A stretch of DNA of 35,143 nt from Candidatus Omnitrophota bacterium (GCA_903901225.1 CAIUQE010000047.1:1-35143); one strand, 5' to 3'. Counted from the first letter of the stretch, positions 6,590-16,326 are shown. Notes: generated by a model not told the origin, from the sequence alone. Made by a program: numbers and translations.

Positions 6590-9500
6590 TCACGCCGGCG
6601 CGTCTTTTTCCGCACTCTGCGGCCCGGACGACAGGACCACCGTGAACGTGGTCCCCTGGCCGGGGACCGAATGGACCCGGATCTCGCCGCCCTGCCGCTT
6701 GACGATCTCATAACTGATGCTCAATCCCAGCCCCGTTCCCTTGCCCGCCGGCTTCGTCGTATAGAACGGATCGAATATCCTGGCAATATTTTCCGGAGGT
6801 ATCCCGCAACCGGTGTCACTGATATCCACGCCAACACGTCCGTCCGTCACATACGTCCTGATCCCAATAGTGCCTTTATCGGGAATGGACTGCGCCGCGT
6901 TCATGATAAGGTTCAAAAAAACCTGGCCTATCTTCTGGGCATTGCACTTTACCAGCGGCGTATCGCCGTATTCCTTGCGCAGGTCGATGCGGTACTTGAT
7001 CTCGCTGCGGGCGAAATTAAGCGCCATCTCGAGGATGTCCTCGACCTTGACAAGCTCGTCCAGCCACTGCGTTTCCTCATGCGCAAAAATATTCAGGTCT
7101 GAAACGATCTTCACGATACGGTCGACCCCCTGCCTTGACTGCGCCAGCAGCTTCCCGCTGTCGTCGATGATATACTTGAAGTTGGCCGATGCCTCGAACT
7201 CCTTCATCTTTTCCATCACCGCGTCGGCTTCTTCCCGGGTCCCCGTCTTCAACACACCTGTAAGCTCATTCGTCAGAGCGAACATCCGCAGGTAGCCCGC
7301 GATATAGGTCTCAAGGACCTCCAGGTTAGTTCCGACAAAATTGGCCGGATTATTGATCTCATGCGCCACTCCCGCCGCAAGCTGGCCAATGGACGCCATC
7401 TTCTCCGACTGGAGCAACTGGGCCTGGGTGGCCACAAGCTGGGCGTAAGCCTTGTCGCGTTCCTTGGCGGTGCGCTTGATCTCGGAAATATCCTTGGCAA
7501 TATGGACGGCGCCGATCAATTTCCCGGAATCATCGTGTACCGGCGAAACGGTCATCAGGAAGGGAATATTATCCTGGCCGGTAACCTCGCTCGTATGCGC
7601 TTTCCCGTCTTTGCAAAGCTCCTGAAAAGGGCACCCGGTGGCATGCGTGTCAAACTTGTGCATGACCTCATAACACTTCTTTCCGAGCATTTCCTGCGGC
7701 CTGACGCCAAAAGCATCCGAAAGCGCCCGGTTCAACCGCACGATCCTGGAATCCATATCCATCAGGAACACAAAGTCCGTGATGCTGTCAAAGGTCCGGC
7801 GCCATTCAGAAGCCGCCTGCTCGAGCCTTTCCTGTACCTTTTTACGTTCGGAAATATCCGTAAAGATCACCACAGCGCCAACCAGCCGGTCTTGCGCGCG
7901 GATAGGCGTGCTCGAATACTCGACGGGAAAACTGGTGCCGTCCTTTCTCCAGAACACTTCGGTCACAACGCGATGCACAACCCCGTCACGGTAAGCGGCA
8001 TATATCTGGCACGCTTCCTTCGGATAAGGGCTTCCATCCACCCTGGTATGATGCCAGATGGCATGGGAAGGGCGGCCCAGAAGCTCTTCGACCTCATACC
8101 CCAGCATCCGCGCGGCCGCGGGGTTGACAAAGGTGTGCCGGCCCTGATCGTCCAGCCCCAGTATCCCGTCCGCCGACGAATCCAGGATCAGCCTGTTCTG
8201 GCGGTTCAGGCGCTGCAACTCCTCTTCGACCCGCTTGCGCTCGGTGATGTCCTCGATCGTGCCGTCAAAAAAGATCTGGCCATGCTCGTCCTGTTTCCTG
8301 ATCGCGCTCACGGAAGCCAGGAAAAGGCGTCCTTTCAATGTCTTCAACCATATCTCTTCATCACGGACAACCCCGAACGTGAGGATCTTCTCGCTGAAAT
8401 TTTTGCGCGTTAACGGTGCCAGATAAAAATCGCTGACATTATGCCGCAGCAATTCCTCTTTGGAATCAGCCTCAAGCATGCTGACAACGGCAGGATTGAC
8501 CTCAAGAAAAAGGCCCTGGGTTCCTGGCGTATTACGATAAACTCCTATGTGCAGGTTATTCACCAACCCGGCATATTTTTCTTTCTCGATCCGCAAGGCT
8601 TCGGCTTCCCGCAGCAATTCCTCGGTCGTCCTGGCCACCGTGATATCCCGGTCCACGCCGCGATAACCAACCAGCCCGCCGTTCTCATCCAGGATGGGGA
8701 TCGCGTTGGTCAATAGGAGGACCTCGCGCCCGTCACGATGGATGATAGGACTGAAAAAGTCGACGAGCGGCTGTTTCTTCTCGACAGCGGTAAACAGTTC
8801 TGTCATGAGCTTGTCCTTGTCACGGGGAAGGAAAAAATCATAAAAATGTTTCTTGCCCACCATTTCCCCGGGGCTGTAACCATACATCTTTTCGACGACC
8901 GGGCTGGCATAGGTGTAGACGCAGTCCCTGTCCACCTCCCAGATGAACTCCCCTGCCACGTCGGCGATCTGGCGAAAACGCTCTTCACTCCTGGAGAGGG
9001 AATCTTTTTCCCGGAGCAACTCCCGTGTCCGCGAGCGCACGAGCCTTTCCATCCGGTAACGCGCGGTCATCAGCACGTTCAACAGCAGCGCCGCCAGCCC
9101 CGTCAGCACGATCCCCGTCGGAAGGACCCATCGGTATCCCAGCGGCATGTTGGCATCAACGAAAGCGCTGCCTGGCGCGATGGTCATGCGCCACTCACGG
9201 GTGCCTACCAGCAGCGGGACCTCATATTTGGTCCTGACCCTGTCCCAATCAATGGCCCCGAGCCGCACCCTGTGCCGGTAAAGGACACGGGATCCCGGCG
9301 GGGCTTGAGGGTCCTCGATGAGGCAGGAAAGCCCTTCGGCCGGCATCATCGAAAAAATGCTTTTCAGGAATTCAGGCCCGTTATAGACCCCCAGGACAAA
9401 GCCCCGCAGGTCGCGGCGCCGTTCTTCGACCGTGCGCGGGCCGGAGCCTTTCGCGTAAACGGGCAGGAAAGCGAGCAGGCCGCTACGGTCCCCCTGATCC

Positions 9501-11425
9501 TGAAGCAACCGAAGGGCCGGTGTGAGGACCGCCCGGCCGCCATCGCAACTCTTCTGCATCGTTGCCTTGCGCAAGGCATCCGAGAACAGGTCAAACCCCA
9601 GGACCATTTCATTGCCCTTCAGCGGTTCGGCAAAATAAACCGGAAAATATTCATCCCTTTCTCTGGCGGAGATCATTTTCCCGTCGGCAGTCACCTCGCG
9701 GATCTCAAACCCCGCGAGGCCGTCCTTCCGGGCCCGGTCCTGGTAATCGGCGCGCTCCACCCCGCGGACGCGGGGAGCCCATCCCATGGACCGTAAAAAA
9801 GATTCTTCCATGGCCGGTCGCGCGTATTGCATGAACTCATCGCGCTGTAACGCCGGCGAGTTCTCAAAAAAACGACGAACCCCCTCCAGCTTTTCCGCCT
9901 CAAGCGCCAAGGCCTGGGACACGACTTGCGCGCGGATACTGGCCCTCTGAAGGAATATTGTCTGGAACGTCTCCTGGGCGCGGTCAAACTCCCTGATGAC
10001 AACATACCCCGTCAGGACAAGGCCCGAGAACAATACGATCCCGAGCGTCCCCCACTGCAGAAAAGGGTCCCTGGCATCAGCCTGTTCCAAAGCATCCATG
10101 AAGCGACGGGAATAGACCAGCGCGAGGCTGGCGACAAGGCACAAGAGGCCGAGGATCAGCATCGCGCCGAACCTTTCCGCGGCGATATCGCGGTTGTAAT
10201 TGCGGGCATCCTGATCCACCCCCAGGATGGCTATGGCTTCCCCCGTACGCTTGTCGTTCAATGGCGTATACGCGGAAAGCCAGTCACCCCACCTGTCCGC
10301 GCTCGGCCCTTCGATCACGGTCTTGTCAAAAGAAAAAGCGGCCATCAGCTCGGGTGGGGCTTCAGCAAGGACCTGCCCCGGCGGCGATTCGTCCTTGCTC
10401 CCGGGAATTTCGGAATCAACGAGAAAGACAGCCTTCCCTTCCACCTTGCGCATGAGATAAACAAAACGAATGCTGGCCACATTCCTGCGCAACGACTGCA
10501 ACTGGTCCTTCAGGTATTGATACACCAGTGAGTCCGCGTCCTGGGGCGAGGCCTTCAACGTCTGGATCTGGCGATAATCCACGGCAAGGGCGATCTGCTC
10601 TGACAAGTGCACAAGGCCCTTGCGTTTTTGGACAGCCGCCTGCTCCCCCGCCCAATTGACAAGGAACCAGCCCGCCACAAGAAAGAACAAAAGCGCCACT
10701 GAGGCGGCGGCCACGAACTTTCCCTTCCGTCGCACCTTCAGCTGGTCACTTTCAGGCAAACGGCCCGTTTGGCCATAGGCCCCTATGGCAAAAGCGATCA
10801 CCGTGGCTAACACGGCACGCAGGATCTGCACCGGAAAACCCGTGGCATTCAGGAAAGATCCATGATTAAGGAAGGAGGCAGGAAAAAAAGTTGCCCCGGG
10901 CACGACAAGGCCCGCGGCAACAGCATAAAGCCCGAATCCCGTCGCGGCCAGTTTGAGCGACCTTTTCCCATGGGTGTGCTGGCCGGAGAGCCGGTAAAGC
11001 GCGCACGCCGCTGCAATGGCTCCGCAAAAACCGAATGTGTACCGCGCCCCGGCATTGAAGCCGGACATACCTGACAACCCCGCCAGTGCTGCCGCGGCCA
11101 GCAGGGGGATATGGATCCATCGGCCAACCACACAACACTTTAAACGCTGGCAGGAGGCCCTTCCGAATTCCAGGAGGCAAACGAACGACACCGTCATGAG
11201 GCCAAGCCGGACCCATGCCAACACTGTATTATCCTTGAAACTCAACGCGAGGAGGTCTGCCCATTCATTGAGGCCGTGGGTCAAACCGAAGAATGCCAGC
11301 CAATGCCAGGGAATACCGGCACGCTGGTTCTTATAAAGGGCCGCGGAGAAAGTGAAAAGCAGGATGAAAGCGAGGCCGTAAATGAAAAATACAAAATCCA
11401 TCTGTGACAAAAGGAATTCTTTCAT
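6590..11425 (-). CDS. Very large multi-sensor histidine kinase (7TM-like, CHASE, four PAS)
   Basis: 1611 residues. An N-terminal block of about seven membrane helices (10-240) is followed by a first extracytoplasmic segment (about 265-415) between membrane helices. A second, CHASE-like extracytoplasmic region (about 490-770) follows, ending in another membrane helix. Four PAS modules lie at about 815-1315; the last contains a CPFQELC cysteine pair. The HisKA motif AHEINNP (H about 1355) and a HATPase_c domain with DTGCGIPP and GTGLGLS end the protein. It should integrate periplasmic and cytoplasmic signals and pass phosphate to the downstream receivers. An ATG at 11425 is preferred over an in-frame TTG at 11440, although neither has a strong ribosome site. 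It is the first gene of the five-gene operon. Confidence 0.92.
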   Translation of the reverse strand: MKEFLLSQMDFVFFIYGLAFILLFTFSAALYKNQRAGIPWHWLAFFGLTHGLNEWADLLALSFKDNTVLAWVRLGLMTVSFVCLLEFGRASCQRLKCCVVGRWIHIPLLAAAALAGLSGMSGFNAGARYTFGFCGAIAAACALYRLSGQHTHGKRSLKLAATGFGLYAVAAGLVVPGATFFPASFLNHGSFLNATGFPVQILRAVLATVIAFAIGAYGQTGRLPESDQLKVRRKGKFVAAASVALLFFLVAGWFLVNWAGEQAAVQKRKGLVHLSEQIALAVDYRQIQTLKASPQDADSLVYQYLKDQLQSLRRNVASIRFVYLMRKVEGKAVFLVDSEIPGSKDESPPGQVLAEAPPELMAAFSFDKTVIEGPSADRWGDWLSAYTPLNDKRTGEAIAILGVDQDARNYNRDIAAERFGAMLILGLLCLVASLALVYSRRFMDALEQADARDPFLQWGTLGIVLFSGLVLTGYVVIREFDRAQETFQTIFLQRASIRAQVVSQALALEAEKLEGVRRFFENSPALQRDEFMQYARPAMEESFLRSMGWAPRVRGVERADYQDRARKDGLAGFEIREVTADGKMISARERDEYFPVYFAEPLKGNEMVLGFDLFSDALRKATMQKSCDGGRAVLTPALRLLQDQGDRSGLLAFLPVYAKGSGPRTVEERRRDLRGFVLGVYNGPEFLKSIFSMMPAEGLSCLIEDPQAPPGSRVLYRHRVRLGAIDWDRVRTKYEVPLLVGTREWRMTIAPGSAFVDANMPLGYRWVLPTGIVLTGLAALLLNVLMTARYRMERLVRSRTRELLREKDSLSRSEERFRQIADVAGEFIWEVDRDCVYTYASPVVEKMYGYSPGEMVGKKHFYDFFLPRDKDKLMTELFTAVEKKQPLVDFFSPIIHRDGREVLLLTNAIPILDENGGLVGYRGVDRDITVARTTEELLREAEALRIEKEKYAGLVNNLHIGVYRNTPGTQGLFLEVNPAVVSMLEADSKEELLRHNVSDFYLAPLTRKNFSEKILTFGVVRDEEIWLKTLKGRLFLASVSAIRKQDEHGQIFFDGTIEDITERKRVEEELQRLNRQNRLILDSSADGILGLDDQGRHTFVNPAAARMLGYEVEELLGRPSHAIWHHTRVDGSPYPKEACQIYAAYRDGVVHRVVTEVFWRKDGTSFPVEYSSTPIRAQDRLVGAVVIFTDISERKKVQERLEQAASEWRRTFDSITDFVFLMDMDSRIVRLNRALSDAFGVRPQEMLGKKCYEVMHKFDTHATGCPFQELCKDGKAHTSEVTGQDNIPFLMTVSPVHDDSGKLIGAVHIAKDISEIKRTAKERDKAYAQLVATQAQLLQSEKMASIGQLAAGVAHEINNPANFVGTNLEVLETYIAGYLRMFALTNELTGVLKTGTREEADAVMEKMKEFEASANFKYIIDDSGKLLAQSRQGVDRIVKIVSDLNIFAHEETQWLDELVKVEDILEMALNFARSEIKYRIDLRKEYGDTPLVKCNAQKIGQVFLNLIMNAAQSIPDKGTIGIRTYVTDGRVGVDISDTGCGIPPENIARIFDPFYTTKPAGKGTGLGLSISYEIVKRQGGEIRVHSVPGQGTTFTVVLSSGPQSAEKDAPA

Positions 11426-11477
11426 AGCGAAGGGCCCCAATGAAACATGTCCAAAGGATCACCGTGTGACGAATATA

Positions 11478-11504
11478 ATTATACAACTAAAGTGGAGTAT
11501 TCAA
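11478..11504 (-). promoter_or_regulatory. Probable promoter of the signalling operon
   Basis: The minus strand has a perfect TATAAT (11478-11483) with TTGAAT (11499-11504) upstream, separated by a short 15-base spacer. It lies in the 110-base gap between the MacB-like gene and the large kinase, the only AT-rich stretch there. The -10 is good and the -35 weak. Confidence 0.45.
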
Positions 11505-11535
11505 ATAAGTAAGAAGAAAATGAGAAACGGGAGGT

Positions 11536-13503
11536 TCACTCGTAGCGCAGGGCTTCGATGGGATTGAGGCGTGAGGCCTGATGCGCGGGCCATAACCCGA
11601 AAACAAGGCCGACGATGACGGAAAATACCGTGGCAACGATAACGGACGCCAATGATATCTTCACGGCCCACCCCGCCGCCAACGTGATGATAAAAGACGT
11701 CCCCACGCCGACAATGATCCCGGCAATGCCGCCGATCAGGGACATCAGCACCGACTCGATCAAAAATTGCGTCATGATATCCCTGTTGTTCGCGCCCAGG
11801 GCCTTGCGCAGGCCGATCTCGCGCGTCCTCTCCGTGACGGACACAAGCATGATGTTCATGATCCCGATGCCCCCCACCAGAAGCGAGATCGCCGCGATGG
11901 CGCCCAGCAGCATCCCCATGGTCTGGGTGCTCGATTCCATCGCCTGCTTCATGTCGGACATGTTGCGGACCTGAAAGGAATCCGCGGCTTCCTTCGCGCT
12001 CATGTGATGTTCCCTGGCCAGGATATCCCCAATATCCTGCTGGGCCGCGTCGATCGTGTCGGGGCCTTTGGCCTCAACGTAAATGCTGTCGATGTACTGC
12101 TTGCCCAGCAAACGGTACATGGCCGTGGTGACAGGGACCAGCACGATATCATCCTGGTCACGGAACGTGCTCGCCCCGCGTGATGGAAGGACGCCGATGA
12201 CCGTAAAATTGACAAGGTTGATCTTGACCGTCCTGCCGACGGGATCTTCATCCCCGAAAAGCTGCGTCACGACCGTGGTCCCCAATAAGGCCACCTTGCC
12301 GCGCGCGGTCACTTCTTCATCCGTGAAGAACCTGCCGGCGATCGGCGTCGCGGCCCGGACCTTTTCATACGCGGGCGATGTTCCCTCGATCTGGGTGCTC
12401 CAGTTCTTGCTGCCGAAAACCACCTGGGCGTGACCCGTCACCGACGGCGCGACATTGCCGACAGCGCCGCTTTTCTTCGCGATGGCCGCGACATCCTGGA
12501 ACGTGAACCGGGTGGACGCGCCCGCCCCGAGCGACACGCCTCCGGCCTGGCTCGACCCCGGCCGCACCATCAGGAGATTTGATCCTAAGGATGATAACTG
12601 TTGTTCGATCGACTGCTGGGCGCCGCGCCCCAGCGCGATCATGGCGATGACCGCGGCCACGCCGATCATTATCCCCAGGATGGAAAGGAACGCCCGCATC
12701 TTGTGCGACACCATGGCGGATATCGCCTGGCGGGCATAATCCAGGAACCGCATCCCCCCCGGCACGTCGTTATCAGCCGCTGCCGGGACAGGCCGCGTAC
12801 CCGGCAAACTCTTGACATCCTCCGTCGAAGTCTCATCCTGAAGTTTGTCGGAAATAATATTCCCGTCGCGCATGGTGATAACGCGCCGGGCCTGGGCCGC
12901 GATCTCGGGTTCGTGCGTCACGATGACGACGGTCTTGCCCTTGCGGTTCAAGGCCTTGAAAAGGCCCATGATATCCGCCTTGCTTTTGGAATCGAGGTTA
13001 CCCGTCGGCTCGTCAGCGAGGATGATCAACGGGTCATTGATCAACGCGCGCGCCACAGCCACGCGCTGCTGCTGCCCGCCGGAGAGTTCGTTGGGGTTAT
13101 GATGTTCGCGGTCGGCCAGGCCGACATCCGCCAGCCGGTCGTGCGCCAAAGACTTGCGATCCGCGTTGCCGCCGTAGATCAGGGGCAAGGCGACATTATC
13201 AAGGGCGCTCATGCGCGGAAGCAGGTGGAACTGCTGGAACACAAAGCCGATGTGCCTGTTCCTGAGGACGGCCCACTGCTCGTCCGTCAAATGATGAACC
13301 TCGCGGCCATTGAGCAAATACCGGCCGCTGTCAGGGCGATCGAGAAGGCCCAGTGTGTGCATGAGAGTGGATTTACCGGAACCTGACGAGCCGATGATGG
13401 CCACGAACTCGCCCTGGTCGATCGTCAACGAAACATCGCGCAAAGCATGCACCTCGTTGTCACCCATGCGGTATGTCTTGTTGATGTTCTTCAATTCGAT
13501 CAT
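11536..13503 (-). CDS. macB: MacB-like ABC transporter, fused ATPase and permease
   Basis: 655 residues, close to E. coli MacB (about 648). The N-terminal ATPase has Walker A GSSGSGKS (38-45), signature LSGGQ (140-144) and Walker B IILADEP (160-166). The permease starts with a membrane helix at about 275-300, has a large periplasmic domain and ends with three helices in the FtsX-like C-terminal domain. MacB works as a mechanotransmitter that drives periplasmic export through MacA and TolC. The ATG at 13503 has GGAG five bases upstream and lies 10 bases after the adaptor stop; longer in-frame starts would overlap the adaptor gene and add a non-conserved tail. It is the last gene of the sigma/efflux operon. 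The substrate is unknown. Confidence 0.93.
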   Translation of the reverse strand: MIELKNINKTYRMGDNEVHALRDVSLTIDQGEFVAIIGSSGSGKSTLMHTLGLLDRPDSGRYLLNGREVHHLTDEQWAVLRNRHIGFVFQQFHLLPRMSALDNVALPLIYGGNADRKSLAHDRLADVGLADREHHNPNELSGGQQQRVAVARALINDPLIILADEPTGNLDSKSKADIMGLFKALNRKGKTVVIVTHEPEIAAQARRVITMRDGNIISDKLQDETSTEDVKSLPGTRPVPAAADNDVPGGMRFLDYARQAISAMVSHKMRAFLSILGIMIGVAAVIAMIALGRGAQQSIEQQLSSLGSNLLMVRPGSSQAGGVSLGAGASTRFTFQDVAAIAKKSGAVGNVAPSVTGHAQVVFGSKNWSTQIEGTSPAYEKVRAATPIAGRFFTDEEVTARGKVALLGTTVVTQLFGDEDPVGRTVKINLVNFTVIGVLPSRGASTFRDQDDIVLVPVTTAMYRLLGKQYIDSIYVEAKGPDTIDAAQQDIGDILAREHHMSAKEAADSFQVRNMSDMKQAMESSTQTMGMLLGAIAAISLLVGGIGIMNIMLVSVTERTREIGLRKALGANNRDIMTQFLIESVLMSLIGGIAGIIVGVGTSFIITLAAGWAVKISLASVIVATVFSVIVGLVFGLWPAHQASRLNPIEALRYE

Positions 13504-13513
13504 AACGCTCCCG

Positions 13514-14488
13514 TCAATGGCGGCTGCCGGAAGCCCCGCCCGGGCGCGCCGGAGCGAAAGGATTGGTACCGGTCGAACTTTTGGGCATGGTGAATTTTTT
13601 GCGCTGGACGACAACCTGGTCCTCACCGGCCAACCCTGAAACTATCTCAACGCGGATATCATCCGTGATCCCGGTGACCACCGCCCGCCGCGCGGGCTCC
13701 TTGCCGCCGGGCACGCTGACCATGACATAAGAGCCATCCTTGTCCTTCTTCACCGCATCAACGGGAAGAGTCAGGATGTTCTCCTTGCCCGCGGCCTTGA
13801 AATCCACGGACACGTTCATTCCCGAGCGGCAGAACGCGGGAAGCTCATCCGCCTTCAGGTCCACCGCGTAGATCGTCACGTTATTGACCGTCTTGGATTC
13901 ATAATAGATATGATCGACCTTGCATTTGATCTTTGTGTCCGCGTAAGCGTCAAGCGTGCCCATGGCTTCCTGCCCCTGCGCGATCTTGCCGATATCCGTC
14001 TCATCCACCTGCGCGCGAAAGATCAGGACGTCCGAAAGCACGATGACCGCGTCGGATGTCGTCACCGTCTGCCCCGGCTGCATCGTCGCCACGATCACCT
14101 GCCCGTCGATGGGGGCAACGAGGGCAATAGGTTTATAAACATCATTCCAGTACGCCAGCGACGCGTCACTCTTGCCGCGCGCGGCATCGAGCAGCGCCGC
14201 GCGGTCCGTCGAGCTCATCCACGCCAGGATCTGTCCGGCCTTCACCATGTCGCCTTCCTGCACCAGTATCTGTTCAACACGGCCGTTGACGGGCGGCCTG
14301 ACCTCAAGGCGATTGCGGGGAAGGACGGTCCCTGTCGTCGAAATATACGTCTGGATCGTGGCGATCTTGGCATGGATATTCCTGACCCCGGCCGCACTCG
14401 CGGCCTTTGACCGCCCCAAGAACAGCCACGACCCCGCGGCCGCCGCCAGGACAAGAAATCCTATGATATAAATTTTATTGGCGCGCAT
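13514..14488 (-). CDS. macA: MacA/HlyD-like periplasmic adaptor with a short hairpin
   Basis: 324 residues: an N-terminal membrane anchor (about 7-24), a biotinyl-lipoyl barrel-sandwich in two halves (VNGRVEQILVQEGD and APIDGQVIVATMQPGQ), a beta-barrel and a C-terminal membrane-proximal domain. It should link the MacB-like permease to the TolC-like channel, whose genes flank it. The insert between the lipoyl halves is only about 40 residues, much shorter than the long alpha-helical hairpin of E. coli MacA. The start codon lies inside the end of the TolC-like gene (14 bases of overlap). The C-terminus is rich in Pro, Gly and Ser. The symbol is assigned by family and context. Confidence 0.88.
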   Translation of the reverse strand: MRANKIYIIGFLVLAAAAGSWLFLGRSKAASAAGVRNIHAKIATIQTYISTTGTVLPRNRLEVRPPVNGRVEQILVQEGDMVKAGQILAWMSSTDRAALLDAARGKSDASLAYWNDVYKPIALVAPIDGQVIVATMQPGQTVTTSDAVIVLSDVLIFRAQVDETDIGKIAQGQEAMGTLDAYADTKIKCKVDHIYYESKTVNNVTIYAVDLKADELPAFCRSGMNVSVDFKAAGKENILTLPVDAVKKDKDGSYVMVSVPGGKEPARRAVVTGITDDIRVEIVSGLAGEDQVVVQRKKFTMPKSSTGTNPFAPARPGGASGSRH

Positions 14489-15749
14489 ATTCGAGCGTTA
14501 CTCCTTCCGCGTTGATCCATTGCGCCTGGGCCAGCAAGGCATTGGCCCTGGCATTCAAATACGCCTTCTTGGACTGGACGATATTGTCCTCAATGATCGT
14601 CCAGTTGTCGTAAGAAATAAACCCTGTCGAATACTGCGCCCCGGCGATCCTGGCGCGCTCTTCATTCGCCGCGAGCGATTCTTTGGACGATTCCACGGCT
14701 TCGACCGCCTCACGGAACGCCTCCCACGCCTGTTCCAAACCAAGGACCGCGCTTTCCCCGGCACTCGTCAACTGGGCCTCGGCCTGCCTCAACGCCGATT
14801 CGGCCTGGGATATCTGCGCCTTGCGCAAACCGCCTTCAAACACAGGGACACTCACGACCAGCTGCGCGTTCATCCCCCTGTCCTGGGGCGGCCACTGCGC
14901 GCCGTCCTTGTTCACGCCGGCCTGGATGGACACCTGGGGCAAATAACTTCCCCGGCCCGCCCTTAAAGAAAAGTCAGCCGAATTGCGCCGTGCCACAGCC
15001 TGCTTGACCGAAGGATGGCCCAGCGCGATCGCCTTAAAATCCGGCTTCTGATGAAATGTTTCTCTAACAAAGATATCCCCATCGACGACGATCGGCACGA
15101 ATTCTTTGCGCCCCATGGCTTTGCTCAACTGCCGCCCGGCCAGGTCGAGATTGCGCACGGCCTGCTGCAGATCGAATTTAGCCTGTGTCATGCCGGCCTG
15201 GGTCGCCAGCAGGGCCCCCTTGTGTTCCAATCCCGCCTTGTAACGCAAGGTGATCAGCTTCAGCGCGTCTTCCCTTATTCTGGCAATATCCTGGGTAACC
15301 CGGATCAATTCCTGGGCCTTGAGCAGGCCCACGAACGCGGTCCTGAGCTGGAGGCGCACATCGGCCGACGAGAACCGGTAAGACTCCTGCGCCGCGGCAA
15401 TGTTGGCCGCGGCAGCCCGGATATTGTTGCTGGACTTTAACCCGTCGAAAATAAGCAATGACCCCGACAAACCATAAGAATAAGAATCTGAAGTGACGGT
15501 CTTTTGCGTCCCTGTCCTGGACTTCGACTCCCCCGCGCTCGCGCTGGCATCAAGTTGGGGAAATACCCCGCTGACGGTCATCGCCATCGACGCTTTGGCC
15601 TGATAAACCGTTTCGCCGGCGGCGATCAGGTCGGGATTGTTGCGGCTCGCTTCCTTGACGCAGTCTTCCCACGTCAAGGGAGCAGCCCAAACAACACCTG
15701 CCCACAGGACAAGCCCGCAACAGAAAACAGCAACACGCGCCATTCTCAT
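14475..15749 (-). CDS. TolC-like outer membrane efflux protein
   Basis: 424 residues with a signal peptide (cleavage probably after AGVVWA, residue 22). The mature start, PLTWEDCVKEASRNNPDL, is typical of the OEP family. Two long repeats of alternating helix and strand follow, each with a heptad-rich alpha-helical stretch, as in TolC trimers that form an outer-membrane barrel and periplasmic tunnel. AAGG six bases before the ATG at 15749 supports the start. It lies between the Spy-like gene and the adaptor and overlaps the latter by 14 bases, so the operon encodes a complete tripartite exporter. Confidence 0.92.
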   Translation of the reverse strand: MRMARVAVFCCGLVLWAGVVWAAPLTWEDCVKEASRNNPDLIAAGETVYQAKASMAMTVSGVFPQLDASASAGESKSRTGTQKTVTSDSYSYGLSGSLLIFDGLKSSNNIRAAAANIAAAQESYRFSSADVRLQLRTAFVGLLKAQELIRVTQDIARIREDALKLITLRYKAGLEHKGALLATQAGMTQAKFDLQQAVRNLDLAGRQLSKAMGRKEFVPIVVDGDIFVRETFHQKPDFKAIALGHPSVKQAVARRNSADFSLRAGRGSYLPQVSIQAGVNKDGAQWPPQDRGMNAQLVVSVPVFEGGLRKAQISQAESALRQAEAQLTSAGESAVLGLEQAWEAFREAVEAVESSKESLAANEERARIAGAQYSTGFISYDNWTIIEDNIVQSKKAYLNARANALLAQAQWINAEGVTLEYARQ

Positions 15750-15757
15750 GGGAGACC

Positions 15758-16288
15758 TTATTTTTCCGCCTTCTCGGGCTTCGCGCCGGCGTCTTTACCC
15801 TGCCTGGCGCCCTTTTCACGATGATGCTGGAATTTCTCCTTGTTCTTTTCATGCCACTCGCGCAATTTCTTTGCCTGCTCGGGGGTCAATATCTCCCTGA
15901 CCTTCAGCGCCTGGTCAACACGCGCCAAACCAACCTTTTCCTCAAGCGCGCTGATCTCTTTCACGATGCTTTCGGCTTTTGCCCGGTCCGGCTTTGCGGC
16001 GTCAAGCTCCTGGCGCAACGCGGCATCTTTCGCCTTGAGCTGGGCCCTCACCCCTTCCATGGCCGAGCGGTTCTCTTCGCGCAAGGCTTTCATTTTGGCG
16101 CTCTGTTCCGGCGTCAAGCCAAGTTCTTTCGCCTCGTTCTTCCAATGCTCTTCACCGCGCGCCTGAGCCTGTCCCTGCATAGGTCCTTGAGGCCCCTGTT
16201 CCTTATCCATGGCCATCGAAGCACCTGCCGCCAGCAGGACCATCACCGCGGCCACACCCGTAACCTGAAAAACTTTCTTGCCCTTCAT
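15758..16288 (-). CDS. Spy/CpxP-like periplasmic LTxxQ protein
   Basis: 176 residues. A signal peptide (about 1-26) precedes a highly charged, helical mature protein with two LTPEQ motifs (58-62 and 134-138), the hallmark of the Spy/CpxP/zinc-resistance family. Members act as periplasmic chaperones or stress sensors. The C-terminus is basic and His/Lys-rich (EKFQHHREKG onward). The ATG at 16288 has AGGAGG six bases upstream; an ATG at 16294 directly abuts that site and is rejected. Lying between an ECF sigma/anti-sigma pair and an efflux system, it is probably a sigma target and could modulate the response (inference). Confidence 0.88.
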   Translation of the reverse strand: MKGKKVFQVTGVAAVMVLLAAGASMAMDKEQGPQGPMQGQAQARGEEHWKNEAKELGLTPEQSAKMKALREENRSAMEGVRAQLKAKDAALRQELDAAKPDRAKAESIVKEISALEEKVGLARVDQALKVREILTPEQAKKLREWHEKNKEKFQHHREKGARQGKDAGAKPEKAEK

Positions 16289-16326
16289 AACCATCCTCCT
16301 TTTTAATTTGACCCTTGACCGTATTT

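Noticed and set aside
5827..9796. Long open frames on the plus strand opposite the solute-binding protein and the large kinase (up to about 350 codons).
   Set aside because: They are antisense to well-supported domains, rich in Arg, Pro and His, show no motifs and arise from the codon bias of the GC-rich minus-strand genes.
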